Origin: Caenorhabditis elegans
Taxonomy: Eukaryota; Nematoda; Chromadorea; Rhabditida; Rhabditidae
NCBI RefSeq assembly: GCF_000002985.6
Contig: NC_003281.10
Location: forward strand, 13,578,001 to 13,642,000
Length of the DNA: 64,000 nt
Reading direction: 5' to 3'
Shown: piece after piece, positions 49,063 through 61,595 of the stretch
How positions within the stretch are numbered: position 1 is the first letter of the stretch
How the letters are laid out: each line of letters begins with the position of its first letter
The notes under the pieces: model-generated
What the model saw: only the letters and a program-made list of their open reading frames with translations
Told to the model about the DNA's origin: nothing
The model's database searches: none
Program-made: the position numbers and the translations under genes

Positions 49063-49068
49063 TTTATT
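49063..49068 (-). terminator. Polyadenylation signal of the arrestin-domain gene
   Basis: AATAAA on the minus strand, 50 nt past the arrestin-domain stop codon. Confidence 0.6.
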
Positions 49069-49117
49069 GATTATCCCCTCCAAGCGAAAGTAACACTCGA
49101 GACAAAATGATAAAATA

Positions 49118-52100
49118 TTAATCGGTATAAAATGGATATTTGGGCGCAAATGAGGCTTCACCGAACTGTGCTTGCTCCTTCTCCTCTGATATGTCACTGG
49201 CGCCGAAGAATGATTCTCTGAAAAATTTCAGGGAATTTGTAAAAACTATAAAAATTTTAAAAACTAAAAAATTGCGTATTGCGCAACATATTTGACGCGC
49301 AAAATATCTCGTAGCGAAAACTACAGTAATTTTTTAAATTACTACTGTAGCGCTTGTGTCGATTTACGGACTCGATTTTCGGAATAAATTAAAATCAAGC
49401 AAAAATGAGAAAATAATACGAAGAAACGAAGGAAAATGGAATATCTCTGACATTAAATATTTGTAAAAAAATTCATTTAGACAATCAAGCCCGTAAATCG
49501 ACACAAGCGCTACAGTAGTCATTCAAAGAATTACTGTAGTTTTCGCTACAAGATATTTTGCGCGTCAAATGTACGCATTCCCTGAGTTTTGTGTTCCCGT
49601 AATAGAAGTAAAAAATTGTGGCAGCATATTTTTTTTCCTAAAAGGATAGTGCAATAGCTGCCAGTCTGGAGTATCAGTATGCGCGTAAGATCTGGCGAAA
49701 ATGCGCGTAAGATATGGCGAAAATTCTCATCTTTAGACGTCTACGTAATACCAGAAAATCGAAAAATGAAAGTTTAAGTCCCCAATTTTAAAGCACCTAA
49801 GTTTTTGCCCGAACTCACTTATAATACGGGCTCGGCATTGTTGGATACAGCTCGCTGAGGATCGAGGAGGGCATTCGTACTCGTTTTCGAGCTGACAATA
49901 AGGCTTCCATTTCGTTGCCGAGTTCCTCCACCAGCTGACCACTCTCATCTGTGATTGTCACCTGAATTAGGCGTGTAAAACGTGTTTACCCTTGTAAAAA
50001 CAAACCTGCACACAACTCTCGCTATCCCATTTTGGTGGACTATCCTTTATGGAACTTTTCGGTAAAGAGCCGTTGCCGGCACTCTGCACGGACTGTTTGG
50101 AATGGATCAGAAGTTGAGAAAGCTGCGGGATGGAACCAATGACAATTGGACACGGCACTGTGAGCGTTTGCTCGACCTAAAGAGCTAAGTGTTTGAGAAA
50201 AGGTAGCATTGTCAAATGGTTTTTTTTAGTAGAAACTTGCAAAAACTCATTAGTTAATATTTTCCAAAATTTCATATCTTGCCGGGGTTTTTCAATACAG
50301 AAATAATAATCTGAAAAGGTGTAGAAATTGTTATGTATAGTATTTGGCAGTTGATCATTTTGTGAAACTTTCCACCAAGTTAGAGGATGTATCAGAGCAA
50401 GTTCTTTGTAGGTGGTCAACCTCATCTAACTTTGCAGAGATGGCAGTAAATTGTCAACTAACATAAGATAGAACAGTAAATATATGTGGAATATTTTGTT
50501 CGTATTAAAAATTATGTTAAAAACCTTTCTCGTGAGTTACAAGAATTTGAATTTTTTTTTTGAAATTCGTCAAGAAGCTTTAAAGTTCTTCTAATGGGGT
50601 TACTCAAGTAGCGTCCGAAAATTAAAAAGTGTATAAAAATGACGTCAGAACTGTATTAAAATTCATAAAAACATGTATTTTAACACAGTTGTCCCGTCAT
50701 AAATGTATTAAATACATTCCGCAACACTCCTTGGATAACCCCATTATGGGTCCGAAATCCGAGGAAATTTATCAATTATCTAACAAACTGGTATTACTTA
50801 CTTCCAATTCGACCGAATAGGTAACTGACAGAATTTTGCATTTTCCCAATTTCGGTGGCAACGATGGGATTGTGATGGATTCTTCTTGCCATTCGGTGGT
50901 ACTTCCACCTGGCACCTCTCCTTTGTCAATTTTTGAGATCACGCGAACCACATTCTTGATGTGCTCGTGGCCGGCGAATGTTTTGGCCTTGTACGTGGTT
51001 TGCTGCACGAATCGGAGAGCAGTAGTTCTAGTTTTGGAGCTCAGATTTATCACTCTACAAAAAATGAGGTTAACATATGCATTTAGCAAAAATACTAACT
51101 TAAAGCTGACATCTATCTTTTCTCCGGGAGTATAGCCGCACTTTGATATTCGAATTTCGCCGGTAACGCTGCCGGCTGACCGACAACAAAATGTGACAGC
51201 ATGGTTGGATTCCACGCATGTGGCAGGCTCATTGAGCTGGAAATCGGGAAAATTGTAATTTGAAATCGGGAAAACCGTAATTTGTTCCAATTTGGAGGTT
51301 ACACAAGATTAAAACCTTTTACCACCGCAGTGAGACGTGGTTGTAAATTGTCAACTAACAAAATAATCTACTCAGTTGAAAACTCGTCTAATGTTCTGTT
51401 CACAGGGGAGATTAAAGGCCTTTATGCTGACCACCAACTCTTGCAACTCGGCGAGTTGACAAAACACCAGCAAACTGTCAACTGGCAAACTATCTACAAA
51501 AAAATTAAATTTATTATAACTCCTTGAATGTCTGCATGCAAGATGTTTGATCCTGTGGCCCTACTTATCAAAAATTAAAAAATTATAAACTGATAATAAG
51601 TTTTTCTTTTAACTTGGCTCAAAAATGAGCCAAATTGACAAATACTTGCCTACCTTAGGGTCCGAATTAATATCTTCGATACCAACTACCGTAAACGCTT
51701 TTCTGCTAACAATATCAAAATCCCATGGTCGTTCACAAATGGCTTTGCATGTGTACCGGATGTGTCCGAATTCGCCTTCAAATGAGGATGGCAGTGATTT
51801 TGGCAAAGTGTACGAGAATGGGACCTGCAATATTTATATGGTTTGGTTAACTTTTGACAGTTTACACTATGTATACCATTCGAGATGATTCGACACAATG
51901 TACAAAATTCGAGAAAAAAGTGAAATGAATATTATCAATGAATGGTCAACTTTTTCACAGAAATTTACCTGATGAATGCCGGCGGGAAGTATCCTTTCCT
52001 TTTCTTTTCCGTCTTTTACAACTGTGAATTTGTGCGTGTAGCCAGGATTGAATTGCTCCAAAAAGTAGGGCTCCGAGTGAGAACAATGTTTTCGCGATTT

Positions 52101-52714
52101 TCCTGAAAATATTTAAAAAAAAACAATTTTTTTTCAGAAATTGCGCTTACCAGAATGCTTTGTCCAGTAGGTTCTTGCTCTGCCCTTCAGTTCCAGTAGA
52201 ATCTCATTGACCTTTTTTGGCTCCTTATTTTCTATTATAACCTGCAAATTTTATTATTGCTTAAAAATTGAAATTCCTCAAAGTTTTCTTACTCACTTAC
52301 TTAGTAAGTAAGTATATATCTTTTTTCTGGGCTTCTAGCGCCAACTTACAAAGTAAGCTCAATCTTACGACAAAACGAACAAAATAGAAAATTTTGCCGA
52401 AAGCAAAAACTCGAAATTAATAAAGATAATTTATTAAAAATTAAAGAGCTATTCTTGAACTTTTAAAATGAAGAGAGCAAGAGAGAAGCATATGTTGTAT
52501 TATCCCATTCAACACTTCATGAAACTGCATCTTTATGTTGATGTTAGTCCATTCGCTTGATGGAAAAGCCGGAAAAGTAGGCAAATTGGTAACAAAAACG
52601 CTTGAAAATCAATTTTTAAAAGGGTACACCTACTTTTCCTGAGATTTCCTGACCGGCAAAATACGCCTGTTCAGGGTTGTTGAACAAAATTTCAAAACGA
52701 TCTAACTGCACCAT
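49118..52714 (-). CDS. Arrestin-domain-containing protein (alpha-arrestin)
   Basis: Nine exons in perfect phase: 52714-52634, 52241-52151, 52102-51969, 51824-51654, 51236-51100, 51054-50802, 50176-50006, 49961-49819, 49217-49118 (TAA), 426 aa. Alpha-arrestins act as adaptors that recruit ubiquitin ligases or endocytic machinery to membrane proteins. The N-terminal arrestin fold begins FEILFNNPEQAYFAGQEISG and runs through ILLELKGRARTYW, LPAGIHQVPFSYTLPKSLPS and GHIRYTCKAICERPWDFD. The C-terminal arrestin fold covers about residues 160-330, with EIRISKCGYTPGEKIDV, VPPL-like ITIPSLPP and the VEQTLTVPCPIVIG end strand. The tail ends in SELYPTMPSPYY and FAPKYPFYTD, typical of nematode arrd proteins. 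No perfect PPxY motif is seen. Intron 6 (50177-50801) contains a MITE; intron 8 (49218-49818) contains a palindromic repeat. Probably one of the C. elegans arrd genes; I cannot say which number. Confidence 0.9.
49271..49603. mobile_element. CTACAGTA palindromic MITE, copy 1
   Basis: The left half (ATATCTCGTAGCGAAAACTA, then CTACTGTAGCGCTTGTGTCG) is repeated inverted in the right half, ending GTTCCCGTAAT. It lies in an intron of the arrestin-domain gene. Confidence 0.7.
50596..50747. mobile_element. MITE with TGGGGTTACTCAAGTA termini, copy 2
   Basis: Related to the copy at 47036-47188: same terminal TGGGGTTA(C/T)TCAAGTA..TAACCCCA, same TTAAAAAGTGTATA and ATGACGTCA interior, in inverted orientation relative to that copy. 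It lies in intron 6 of the arrestin-domain gene. Confidence 0.65.
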
Positions 52715-53110
52715 CTCCTATCTGTTGATTTTTGTACTTCTTGCCCGACACTTTTCTAATGTTTCCTCCAATTTATACAGATTTCATTATTTGTGCCGTT
52801 GCTGGAATCTGAAAAAATATTTTTATTTTGAAATTTTCATATAGAGTTAAGCAGAAAATGAAAGAGTTTTTGAACTCAATTATACGCAGTACACCGAACC
52901 TTACGGCAAAATTCACATATGATTTTTAAAAAATGTGAAAAGTGTCCCAATCAAGGTAAAACGTGACGCTGAGCTCAATTTTAATAACAAAAATACTTAA
53001 AAATTTCGCTTTCCGCCACTTTGCCTTTCAAGAAGCAATCAAAAACCGAGGAAAAACAACAAAAGAAATAAGTTGGAAGGAGGAAAAGTAGAGAAAAAAC
53101 AGCAAAATGG

Positions 53111-54602
53111 CTCAGGCAACTCAAATCTAATATGAAAATATTAAATAGCAATATTTTTGTAGTAAAAACGAGAAATTGTGCGTCATATAAAGATTACTAA
53201 AAATTTCGAATAGATTTCAATTTTGTCTCAAAAGATTACAATTTCATCTCAAAATATTGCGAAAGTGTGAAAATTTCTAGGAAGACTTCCGTTTTATCTC
53301 AAAATATTACTAATTTGTCTCAAAAGACTGCGAACTAGTCTCCGAAGATTGAGATTTCATCTCCGAAGATTGAGATTTCGTCTCAGAATATTGCGATTTT
53401 GTCTCAAAATATTGCGAATTTGTCTCTAAATATTAAAAATGCATTCATCGACTATTCTAGAACTGTTTTGTGATAACTCGAAGAACTTTTGTTGCCATTG
53501 AGGGGAGTTGAACTTGTCCGTCGCTTGTCGTTGAGTCTATGAACCATTATCTTACCTGTTGAGCCATCCTGAACGTGTCGCATCTAGATTTAGTTATTGC
53601 TTAAGTAAATAGTTGATGGGCGCACGTCCTTTTCGTTACTTTTGATGGGAAATCAGTGACTTTTCGCAAATTTTCTAAGTGTCAGAGCGAAATTGGATAA
53701 CTTTCTTTGACAGCGAATGTGGAAAAACGATTTTTTTGTTATGCTTTAAAAAATGTTAGAATTGCAATTTTTCCGAATTTTTGTCAAAGAGAGAATAACA
53801 TTTTATTTTTTCAATATTTTTTTTCACTAACAATTTGATTAAAATGATGAGTATACTGGGAACATGCTTGCTGTTGACAATATTTTATGATTTCAATTGA
53901 AATCAAAAAATCTCAAACGCATCACGCGTGAATGAATAGTTGTAAGTCTACTTTAATGTATTCGACCAATCTTCGTGATTGTTTGACTGAATTTATAATA
54001 TGACCGGCCAATTATCTAGAAAAAATTACATGAGTGGACAGATTTGTGAATTCTGTGGCTTTCTCTGCAAAAACTCCTTCTACAATATGCAACGAAAAAT
54101 CAAATATCCGTTAACAGTGAGATACTCCATTATATAGATTTTCATGTAGCTGTTTTTTACTTTGAAAAGTCTTTTATCATTTGGAAGAAAAGAGAATTTA
54201 GAACGGAACAGTAATCATAATTGTTGTATATATCACGATCATGTGAAGCCGATGGAAATTTGGAAATGGTGTTTTGTAATCTTTATGGACTGCAAAAAGA
54301 TTGCAAATTAATCTTAGAATATTACACATTTTTTTTGTAATATTTTTAGATTTCAGAAAGATTGCGAACCAATCTCAAAAGATTGCTTTGTCATCTCAAA
54401 ATATTACGAATTTTTCGTAATATTTTCAGATTCAGAAATATTGCGAATCAACCTCAAAATATTGCGAAATATTCTCAAAAGATTGCTCAATCTAAAAATA
54501 TTTCGAATGAGTCTCGGGATATTGCGATTTTATCTCGAAATATCACCCAACTACAAAAATATTGCTATTTAATATTTTCATATTAGATTTGAGTTGCCTG
54601 AG
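53111..54602. mobile_element. 1.5-kb foldback element with 53-bp inverted termini
   Basis: The left end (from CTCAGGCAACTCAAATCTAA to ATTTTTGTAG) is the reverse complement of the right end (CTACAAAAATATTGCTATTT to GTTGCCTGAG). Inside both ends are direct CTCAAAATATTGCGAATTTG-type tandem units (53225-53440 and 54305-54545). No transposase ORF is visible. A tRNA-like module lies at 53494-53576. Confidence 0.75.
53494..53576 (-). other. tRNA-like module inside the 1.5-kb element
   Basis: On the minus strand, GGATGGCTCAACAGGTAAG resembles an A-box and AAGTTCAACTCCCC a B-box, about 45 nt apart. The T-stem pairing is poor, so it is not called as a functional tRNA. Confidence 0.4.
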
Positions 54603-55097
54603 GGAGCTATAATTGGCTCGATTTGGGTTGACATTTGCGTAGAAAATTGGCACGATTTACGTGGAAAAGTGCAAAAACAAGGTAATTGGTGGTTTTGGAA
54701 GATGTAATTTGTTTTTTTGTTTGAGAGAAAAGTATATTTTTCAGAGAACTAAGACTTTTTTCAGAGAACTAAGACCTTTTGTCTTAAAAATAAAAGTGCA
54801 TGCATATTCAGATTGCACAAATCCCACACCCGAGCAGCGGAAAATGGGAAATTTAGCGTGAAGAAATGTGCAAAAGAGCGGAAAGTATTGTGGATGGGAG
54901 GTAATTGAGTGAATGGAAAACCGGAAAAAGTCTGGGGAGTTTAGATCAAAAACTTGTTTCAGAAAAAAACAGAAAAAAACAAAAAATTGTATTTTAGATC
55001 TTCCTATCACCGCATACTACTGAAATATCAGGAGTCTGTCAATCAACAAAGCCGAGAAACTTATCTCAAGATAATATTGTTAATTGACAAATTTCTA

Positions 55098-55345
55098 TTA
55101 CGGGATCACAGCATTCTGAGAATGCGTATTACGCGACATATTGGAGGCGCAAAATATCTCGTAGCGAAAACTACAGTAATTCATTAATTGACTACTGTAG
55201 CGCAATCAATAATTTTCTTTCATTTCAACAATCGAGCCCATAAATCGGCATACAGTAGTCATTTAAAGAATTAACTTAGTTTTCGGTACGAGATATTTTG
55301 TGCGTAAAATATGTACGCATTCTCAGTATTTTGTGATCTCGCAAT
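55098..55345. mobile_element. CTACAGTA palindromic MITE, copy 2
   Basis: Ends ATTACGGGATCACAG and CTGTGATCTCGCAAT-like (GTGATCTCGCAAT), with inverted GAATGCGTA and CGAAAACTACAGTAATT halves around TCAATAATTTTC. Shorter and more diverged than copies 1 and 3. Confidence 0.65.
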
Positions 55346-55349
55346 ATGT

Positions 55350-56900
55350 CTCACATACTCGTTATGTTTTGACATTTCAAAGATCATGAAGTGGCAGAAC
55401 CTATGAGGGTCTTTCTAATTGTAAGAACAGTATGGGTAACTCATCAATAGGAGGTAACACCGAAATTTTGTTAATTGATAGAAAACAGTTTTGTGTAAGT
55501 AGATACTTGTGTTGGTTGACAACTGTTTTATATATTACATACCCGCAGAGACATAGATAAAAGAACATAAGGACGCTACAACCAGCTGTGGGGTTTCTTG
55601 CAAAAACTTAGCTAGCTTCTTAGTATAATGTGCAATCAAGAAGTTGTCAGCTAAGAAAACGTACTATACCAAATGCAAATAATTTCGCTAGTTCAACACT
55701 TATCAGCAGAAGTTGTTTACAATTTTTTCATAGCTCACAGGTTCTTGAAGTTATATAACCTATAAGAATATGGCCGGAAGAAATGCTATCAGAAAATTGT
55801 TAACCAACAAAATGTAGCAAATCATCAGTACAGTATCCCATACTAAAAACCCTAGTTAATGAAGACGTCCACATAACATCAAAAATTCTCAAGTACTAAA
55901 CAACAACATTTTTACTGCTGCTCGATGGAAGAAGAGCAGTAGAGCAAACTGCTGGCCGGGACGAATTGAATTGAAATGTATTCAGAAGGCGCCGGGAAAT
56001 GAAAGGGAGACGGAAGAAGAGGGGACGGCGGAGTAGGAGAAGAAAAAGAAGAAATTGGTTGGAAAAACCGAGAAAACGAAGAAAAAAGAAGAAGAAACAA
56101 TTTCTTCTTCGGCGTCATTGTTGTTGTCGCTCGTGTCCCGGATTAGTTCTCGTTTTAGTTCTCGGCCACCCCGCCGCTCACATCGTTTAACAATTTTTAA
56201 CGCGTTTTGTCCCATTAAGATGGTCGAAAAATCAACAAAAAATACAATGCGCTACAAAAAATATTCGAGGACTTATTGGAGACGTTACTCGAAATTCAAA
56301 CGTTTCTTTCAAATTTCAAACGTTTACCTAGATAAATCAACCCAGCAACCCACACGCTCAAGCCTGCCGGCTCCTGCGTGATTCCGACGCGTTGCCTGCG
56401 TGCTTTTGGTTGATTATGCGGAATTTGGTCTAGCCATACTAAACATGTGAATTCCAAAATGAGCATTAATTTTTAATTTTTAAATGTATTTAATTTTTTC
56501 CGAAAAAAATTGCACGAAAAAGGAAGAATTTGGCAAAATTTTTGTATAATTGCACAAAAAATTCAACATTTGAGCAAAATGGAGCAAAAGTCTTTACTCA
56601 ACAAAAAGGGCAAAAATAGCCACGACCTAGAAATAAAAATTGGAGACCGAGTATTCTTTTTTGTGTAACATTTTTCAAACAAGAAAGCAAAATTATGCAA
56701 AAAAAATTTAACTCTAGGAAATGCCTGAAAAACTTGACATTTCTCCCAAAAAATAGCTCAAAATCTGATAAAAATTTTGAAAAAAAACATCGCGTTCGTG
56801 ACAATTTTCAATAAAGATGGAAAAGCACAGCAAAAGCAAGAAAAGAGAAAAAAAAGGAAAAATCTTTGGTGATGGCACCGGAATGAATGAATGAAAGAAG
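55350..56900. other. No supported gene
   Basis: AT-rich DNA with an AG-rich purine stretch near 56000-56110 that creates overlapping low-complexity ORFs on both strands. I see no conserved protein, splice structure or RNA gene. Confidence 0.4.
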
Positions 56901-57019
56901 GAGAGAGTGGCCTTGCGTGGTTGCGCAATGAATTATTCGAAGACGATGAGAGACGGGACACGCCCACTTTGGTGGCTCATTTTTCGAGAAAAATGCTCTT
57001 TATGGTCTTTTGCAAGAGA

Positions 57020-59570
57020 ATGTAGTAGCAGCCGACCATTTATGGGATGCTCCCAAAAGAACGCCCCGTCAACTGTCGGCTGCACCCCCCCTGGTGTCCC
57101 ACATATTGTATGCCCCAAATGCACCAAATTGAAAACCCTAAAAGTGTTGGCCGCTTATGGTGCTCTATAAAATGCCAGCTGCACCAAAAAAAGCGTCTCA
57201 AAAAAGGCATCTTCTCCAAATCGGGGGACCCATAAAGTGTCGGCTGCTCAAAATGGCCCAAATGAAGCGGTGGGCACAAAATGGGGCACTACTAAGAAGG
57301 CAAGGGCGCAAAAAATTAAATTGATATTTACAAATGTGAAATATCACTTCAAAACACAACTGCCAATTATCAAAAACAAAGATAAGCCACAAGAAAAACA
57401 AGCAGGCGAGATGAATCGATCATATCAAAATTGCGTCAACGTTGAGGCTCACGGGGGCTCCACGAGCCAGCCAACTGTTCCCTTGAGATCTATATGCTCT
57501 GCATCTCTCCCGTCTTGTTGTCTTCATCCATGTTTTGCTGGCTCATCACTTTGAAATGGCCAATGAGAATCTACATATTGATGGTGGTTGGGAGGAAAGT
57601 GCAGTCTCATAGTCAGATGTACTATAATGATACCCGCTGCTTTCCAAAACTATAACATGTGCGCCATGTCTTTAAAAAACGTGCTTTCCCCCAAGAATTG
57701 CGCGAAAAGAATTTCGAAAATGAAATGAGTCTCGAAAGAGTAAATATTCGGCGTCATCATAGTTTTCCTTTTAAAGTTTGTAATTCGGTCTCCACATGAA
57801 TGAAATTCATAATAGAAAATATGCAAACAACGAATGGAAAGGAAGCAACCTACACCTCACGGGTCACCTTGAAGGAACGATGGGCAGCCGACTCCTCGCG
57901 GCAAACAACTGAATTGCAGCTGACACCTGTCAGGCCACGGCTATAGTGCATACATCTACATCTCGCCGGCTCTACCAAAAAGCGGCAGCAGACTATTCCC
58001 GGTACAATACAAAAACCGAAGATTTGAAGAACATTTGGGTCCCGAAAAGCAATAAAAACATGTCAGCAGAAAAGTTCGAATCATCTGCGTCTCCCCTGCT
58101 CTCTCGATGACATTTGCACCGCCCATATCTCATTCGATTTCCGACTTTTTCTTCCTCGGTCCCCGGCTCGCTGAATTGTCAATCAAAATGTTTGTGGCTT
58201 CGGTTGGCGGAGGATGAGGAAACGGACGGCAAATTGGCGGGAATTTCTTCTTTTTCGTTTTTTTTTTGTTATTTGCAAATAAAAAATATTTGTCTAGTCT
58301 GCGATTAAAATCAAGGGAGATGTTGCGAAAAATTCAAGCTCCGCGGGCGTTTTCGGGGCGCGAATATCAAAAATTCAAATATCGGTTTTGAAAGTCATCA
58401 TTTCTGCTAAATTCCGTCCACCAAGCTACCCAAACATATAAATTTCTCTAATTTTATTGAGAAAGGTGGTCGCAATTTTTGGGCGAAAACAATATTTTTT
58501 CAAGCGGGTAAACGAAATTTCGAGAAAAATTGATTTAGAAAGAGGGATGTTCAAAAAATGGGAAGAAGAAAAAATTATGCATGAAAATGCGCTGAAAGCC
58601 GTCGAGGGAATTGTTTGGAACACGCACACCGTCATAAATTATTCGTCTTGCGGTTTTCAGGCGAATTTAAAAATGTCTAACATGCAGCCGATGTTTTTGG
58701 TGATTTCCGGGAGCAGTCGACATTTTCCAGGTTCGATTTGAGAAAACCCAAAAAACCGACAGTTCCCGGGACCACTTTGAGGAGATGTGAGGAAGCAGCC
58801 TACACCTTCCTGGTCAAATTTATTGTGGAGCAGATTACACTTCCCGGGGCTCGAATGTATAGGGAAAGGGTAGTAGCCGACACCTCCCGGGACAGAATAG
58901 AAGTCGAGTTTTAGGGGTACTTTCCAGTTTATATCAATTTTATGGCAATGCTTTGGCAACTTTCAAGACTTAAACATATTTCGGAGAGCCAGATACCGTA
59001 TTTCGGAGAGCCAGATACTGTCTTTTTTTTTACTAAATTAAACTTAAAAGTGTTCAAGTAGTTGATAAAATAATGGACAAGTATGTATTTTGTTTGATTT
59101 CGACTGTTTCAAGTCAAGTTTTTGACAAAAAATCGTAAATTTCACAAAGCTTTTGGATCTTCGAAAATTAGTCTTGCAGTCTCTATTAGTCTTGCACCCC
59201 TACGAGTCGATTGGAAATTAGTCTTGCATGCAAGACTAATACATAGAGGAAATACGGTAAATGATTTTTGGTCTCATAAAACGTAAACTTTTGTTCAGTT
59301 TCAGATCAAAAAGCATTCAACGTCTCTGGTTCACGATGACTAAACAACTGGAAACAGTTATGATGCAGCCAACACCTCCCGAGACACTGTTGGATAGAAA
59401 AGGGGTAGCAGACAACATTTCCATGGTTAACAAAATAAGCAGTCGACACTTCTCGAGTTCGATTTAATAAAAAGTGGAACAGCGGCCGACATACTACTTG
59501 CCAAAATTAGGCTGCAGTCGACCTCGCGGGTTTCTTTTGTACATGAAAATACGGTAGAAGCTGACACCTA
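57020..59570. repeat. Degenerate GCCGACACCTCCCGGG dispersed repeats
   Basis: The core AGCCGACACCTCCCGGGAC and its variants recur in clusters at about 57030-57250, 57850-58010, 58680-58910 and 59350-59580, in both orientations and spaced about 50-80 bp. The sequence between is AT-rich; no gene is supported. The family appears to be an old, decayed repeat. Confidence 0.55.
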
Positions 59571-60239
59571 CCGGTACTGAATGGAAATCAAATTTTTTTT
59601 TGAGGGGGATACTTTCCAGAGTTGAAATTTAACAAGCTGAATTTTTTGCAAGCAAAAACTGACTGGTTGGTCTCTAAAACAGGTGGATTTTTTCCATTTT
59701 TTTTACGAAATTATGTTTTGTTCGCCTCACCAAAAGTCGTATAATAAACACAGCTGAATCTACATGTCAAATAAGAGAAGAAAAAGAGATATAGATACAA
59801 ATGCCCAAGGGGTCCCTAACTGACCGCTTATGGAAATTCGAAAGAGATGGAGAGAAACTAGAGAAAAAGAGCGAAGGAGCGCATGCTGGATAACTAAGTT
59901 TCGGATGACTAGACTCGTTTCTTTTATTATTTTTTTTGTTTTTTTTTTCGAGCACTTTTTATTAGTCTCCATTGTCAAAAGTTTGTGAAGTGAGAGTGTA
60001 CTTATTGTTTTCTTTTTTGGAGGAGAGAATGATTTTAAGGCAGTTTTAGGTCTGTTTCGGCAAATAGCACTTTGTCTGTAAGCACAAGTGCAACTCTCTG
60101 AAAAGTTTTTTTTTTTATTTGAAAACTTAAAATAAAAGTTAATAGATTTTTATGTTGTTCACGTGGAGTTCAAGAACTTAAGTTTAGGAATAGTAACGTT
60201 TATTAAACTTTGTTGGCTTTTGCTTCAGAAACCAAAAAA

Positions 60240-60790
60240 ACATTATCGGTGGCCTAGAAAGATGAACCTAGACCATCGCGGGACCACTTGGGGTCACGGG
60301 GCCTCAGTTTATTTTATATATTGAAAAAATAGGGCAATTCCAGAAGGAAACCTGAAGCTTTAAGACGAAACTAATCATCATTAATGTTTCTCTTTTTTTT
60401 CAGGAGAATCCAATTTCTTTTTTTTCTTCGCACTTCTCGAATAGATGACGTCAATTGGAGACGTCTCAATGATGCAAATTTCCGGAATTTCAATTTTGTT
60501 CCAATTTTCCACGTTTTCAAGTTGGAGCTGGAGAAGTTCACCACATGACGGTTTTCACTATGTGGCCGTGCAGCATAAAAACTTGGCCACAGTCATAAAA
60601 TGGGTAGAAACCCATGTCAAGACCATTTTAATCAAGTTTCAGAAACATCTACCGTGAAAAATCAAAGATAAATCATTGGCAGAGTTTTTGTTTTTTCTAG
60701 GCCACGTAGCTGAAACCGCTCTAAGCTCACAAGAATACAACCGACGGCTGAGTTTTCCCCCATGGCCACGCAGCAAAAGTTTATTCCTTG
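60240..60790. repeat. Degenerate GGCCTAG/GGCCACG-type repeat fragments
   Basis: Pieces such as GTGGCCTAGAAAGATG (60250), ATGTGGCCGTGCAGCA (60558), TTCTAGGCCACGTAGCTG (60696) and ATGGCCACGCAGCAAAAG (60761) recur within 550 bp and look like fragments of one repeat family. No gene seen from 59580 to 62220. Confidence 0.4.
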
Positions 60791-61234
60791 AAAAATATGA
60801 GTAAAAAATTTGAATTTCTAATTTCTTAAAAATTTATGCACACATTAATTCGCTGAGCCTATTTATTAGAAGAAGAAGATGGCTCATTTGTGTGGGGAGA
60901 GAAAAATTGAGAAGAGAAAATAAATATTAAATGGGTGAGTAGGTGAAATACGACTAGTTTCGGCACGGGGTCGGTGTTTTGCCAAGTGGCCGCGAATGAG
61001 AAATTTTGATTCCGCAAGTGTTCGAAAATCGGTATTTAAAAATGTCACAAGATTATCTTCAAAAATTGAGAATTTTTCGGAATACCGAAAAAGTTCCATT
61101 AGGATTTTTTTGATTTCAAAAGCTTTTGTTATTTTTGATATATATTTGATATTTGATATATAATAATGGATTTAAATTTTTCTCAGATCGATAATTTCTT
61201 TAGAAGGTTGTTTTCGATTTTCCAAAATCGTTTT

Positions 61235-61595
61235 ATTACGGGAACCCAAAATTCTGCGAATGCGTATTGCACAACATATTTTACGCGCAAAATATCTCGT
61301 AGCGAAAACTACAGTATTTCCTTAAATGACTACTGTAGCGCTTCTGTCGATTTACGGGCCCATTTTCGAAATGAACCTTTTTTGAAAGTTCATTTATTTA
61401 TTTTTTTTTTTGAAAGTTCATTTTAATAGTGACATCAATATCCCATTTTCCTTCTTTATTTGAATTTCGAACCAGTAAATCGACACAAGCGATACAGTAA
61501 TAATTTAAAGAATTACTGTAGTTTTCGCTCCGAGATATTTTGCGCTTCAAATATGTGGCGCAATACGCATTCTCAGAATTCTGTGTCCCCGTAAT
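61235..61595. mobile_element. CTACAGTA palindromic MITE, copy 3
   Basis: The most complete copy: ATTACGGGAACCCAAAATTC at the left is inverted at the right as GAATTCTGTGTCCCCGTAAT, and the GCGCAAAATATCTCGTAGCG, ACTACAGTA and GTCGATTTACGGG blocks are mirrored. 361 bp, no ORF. Confidence 0.75.

Noticed and set aside
55912..56381. Overlapping ORFs of 60-110 codons on both strands
   Set aside because: Low-complexity purine-rich DNA; no conserved motif, no splice logic.
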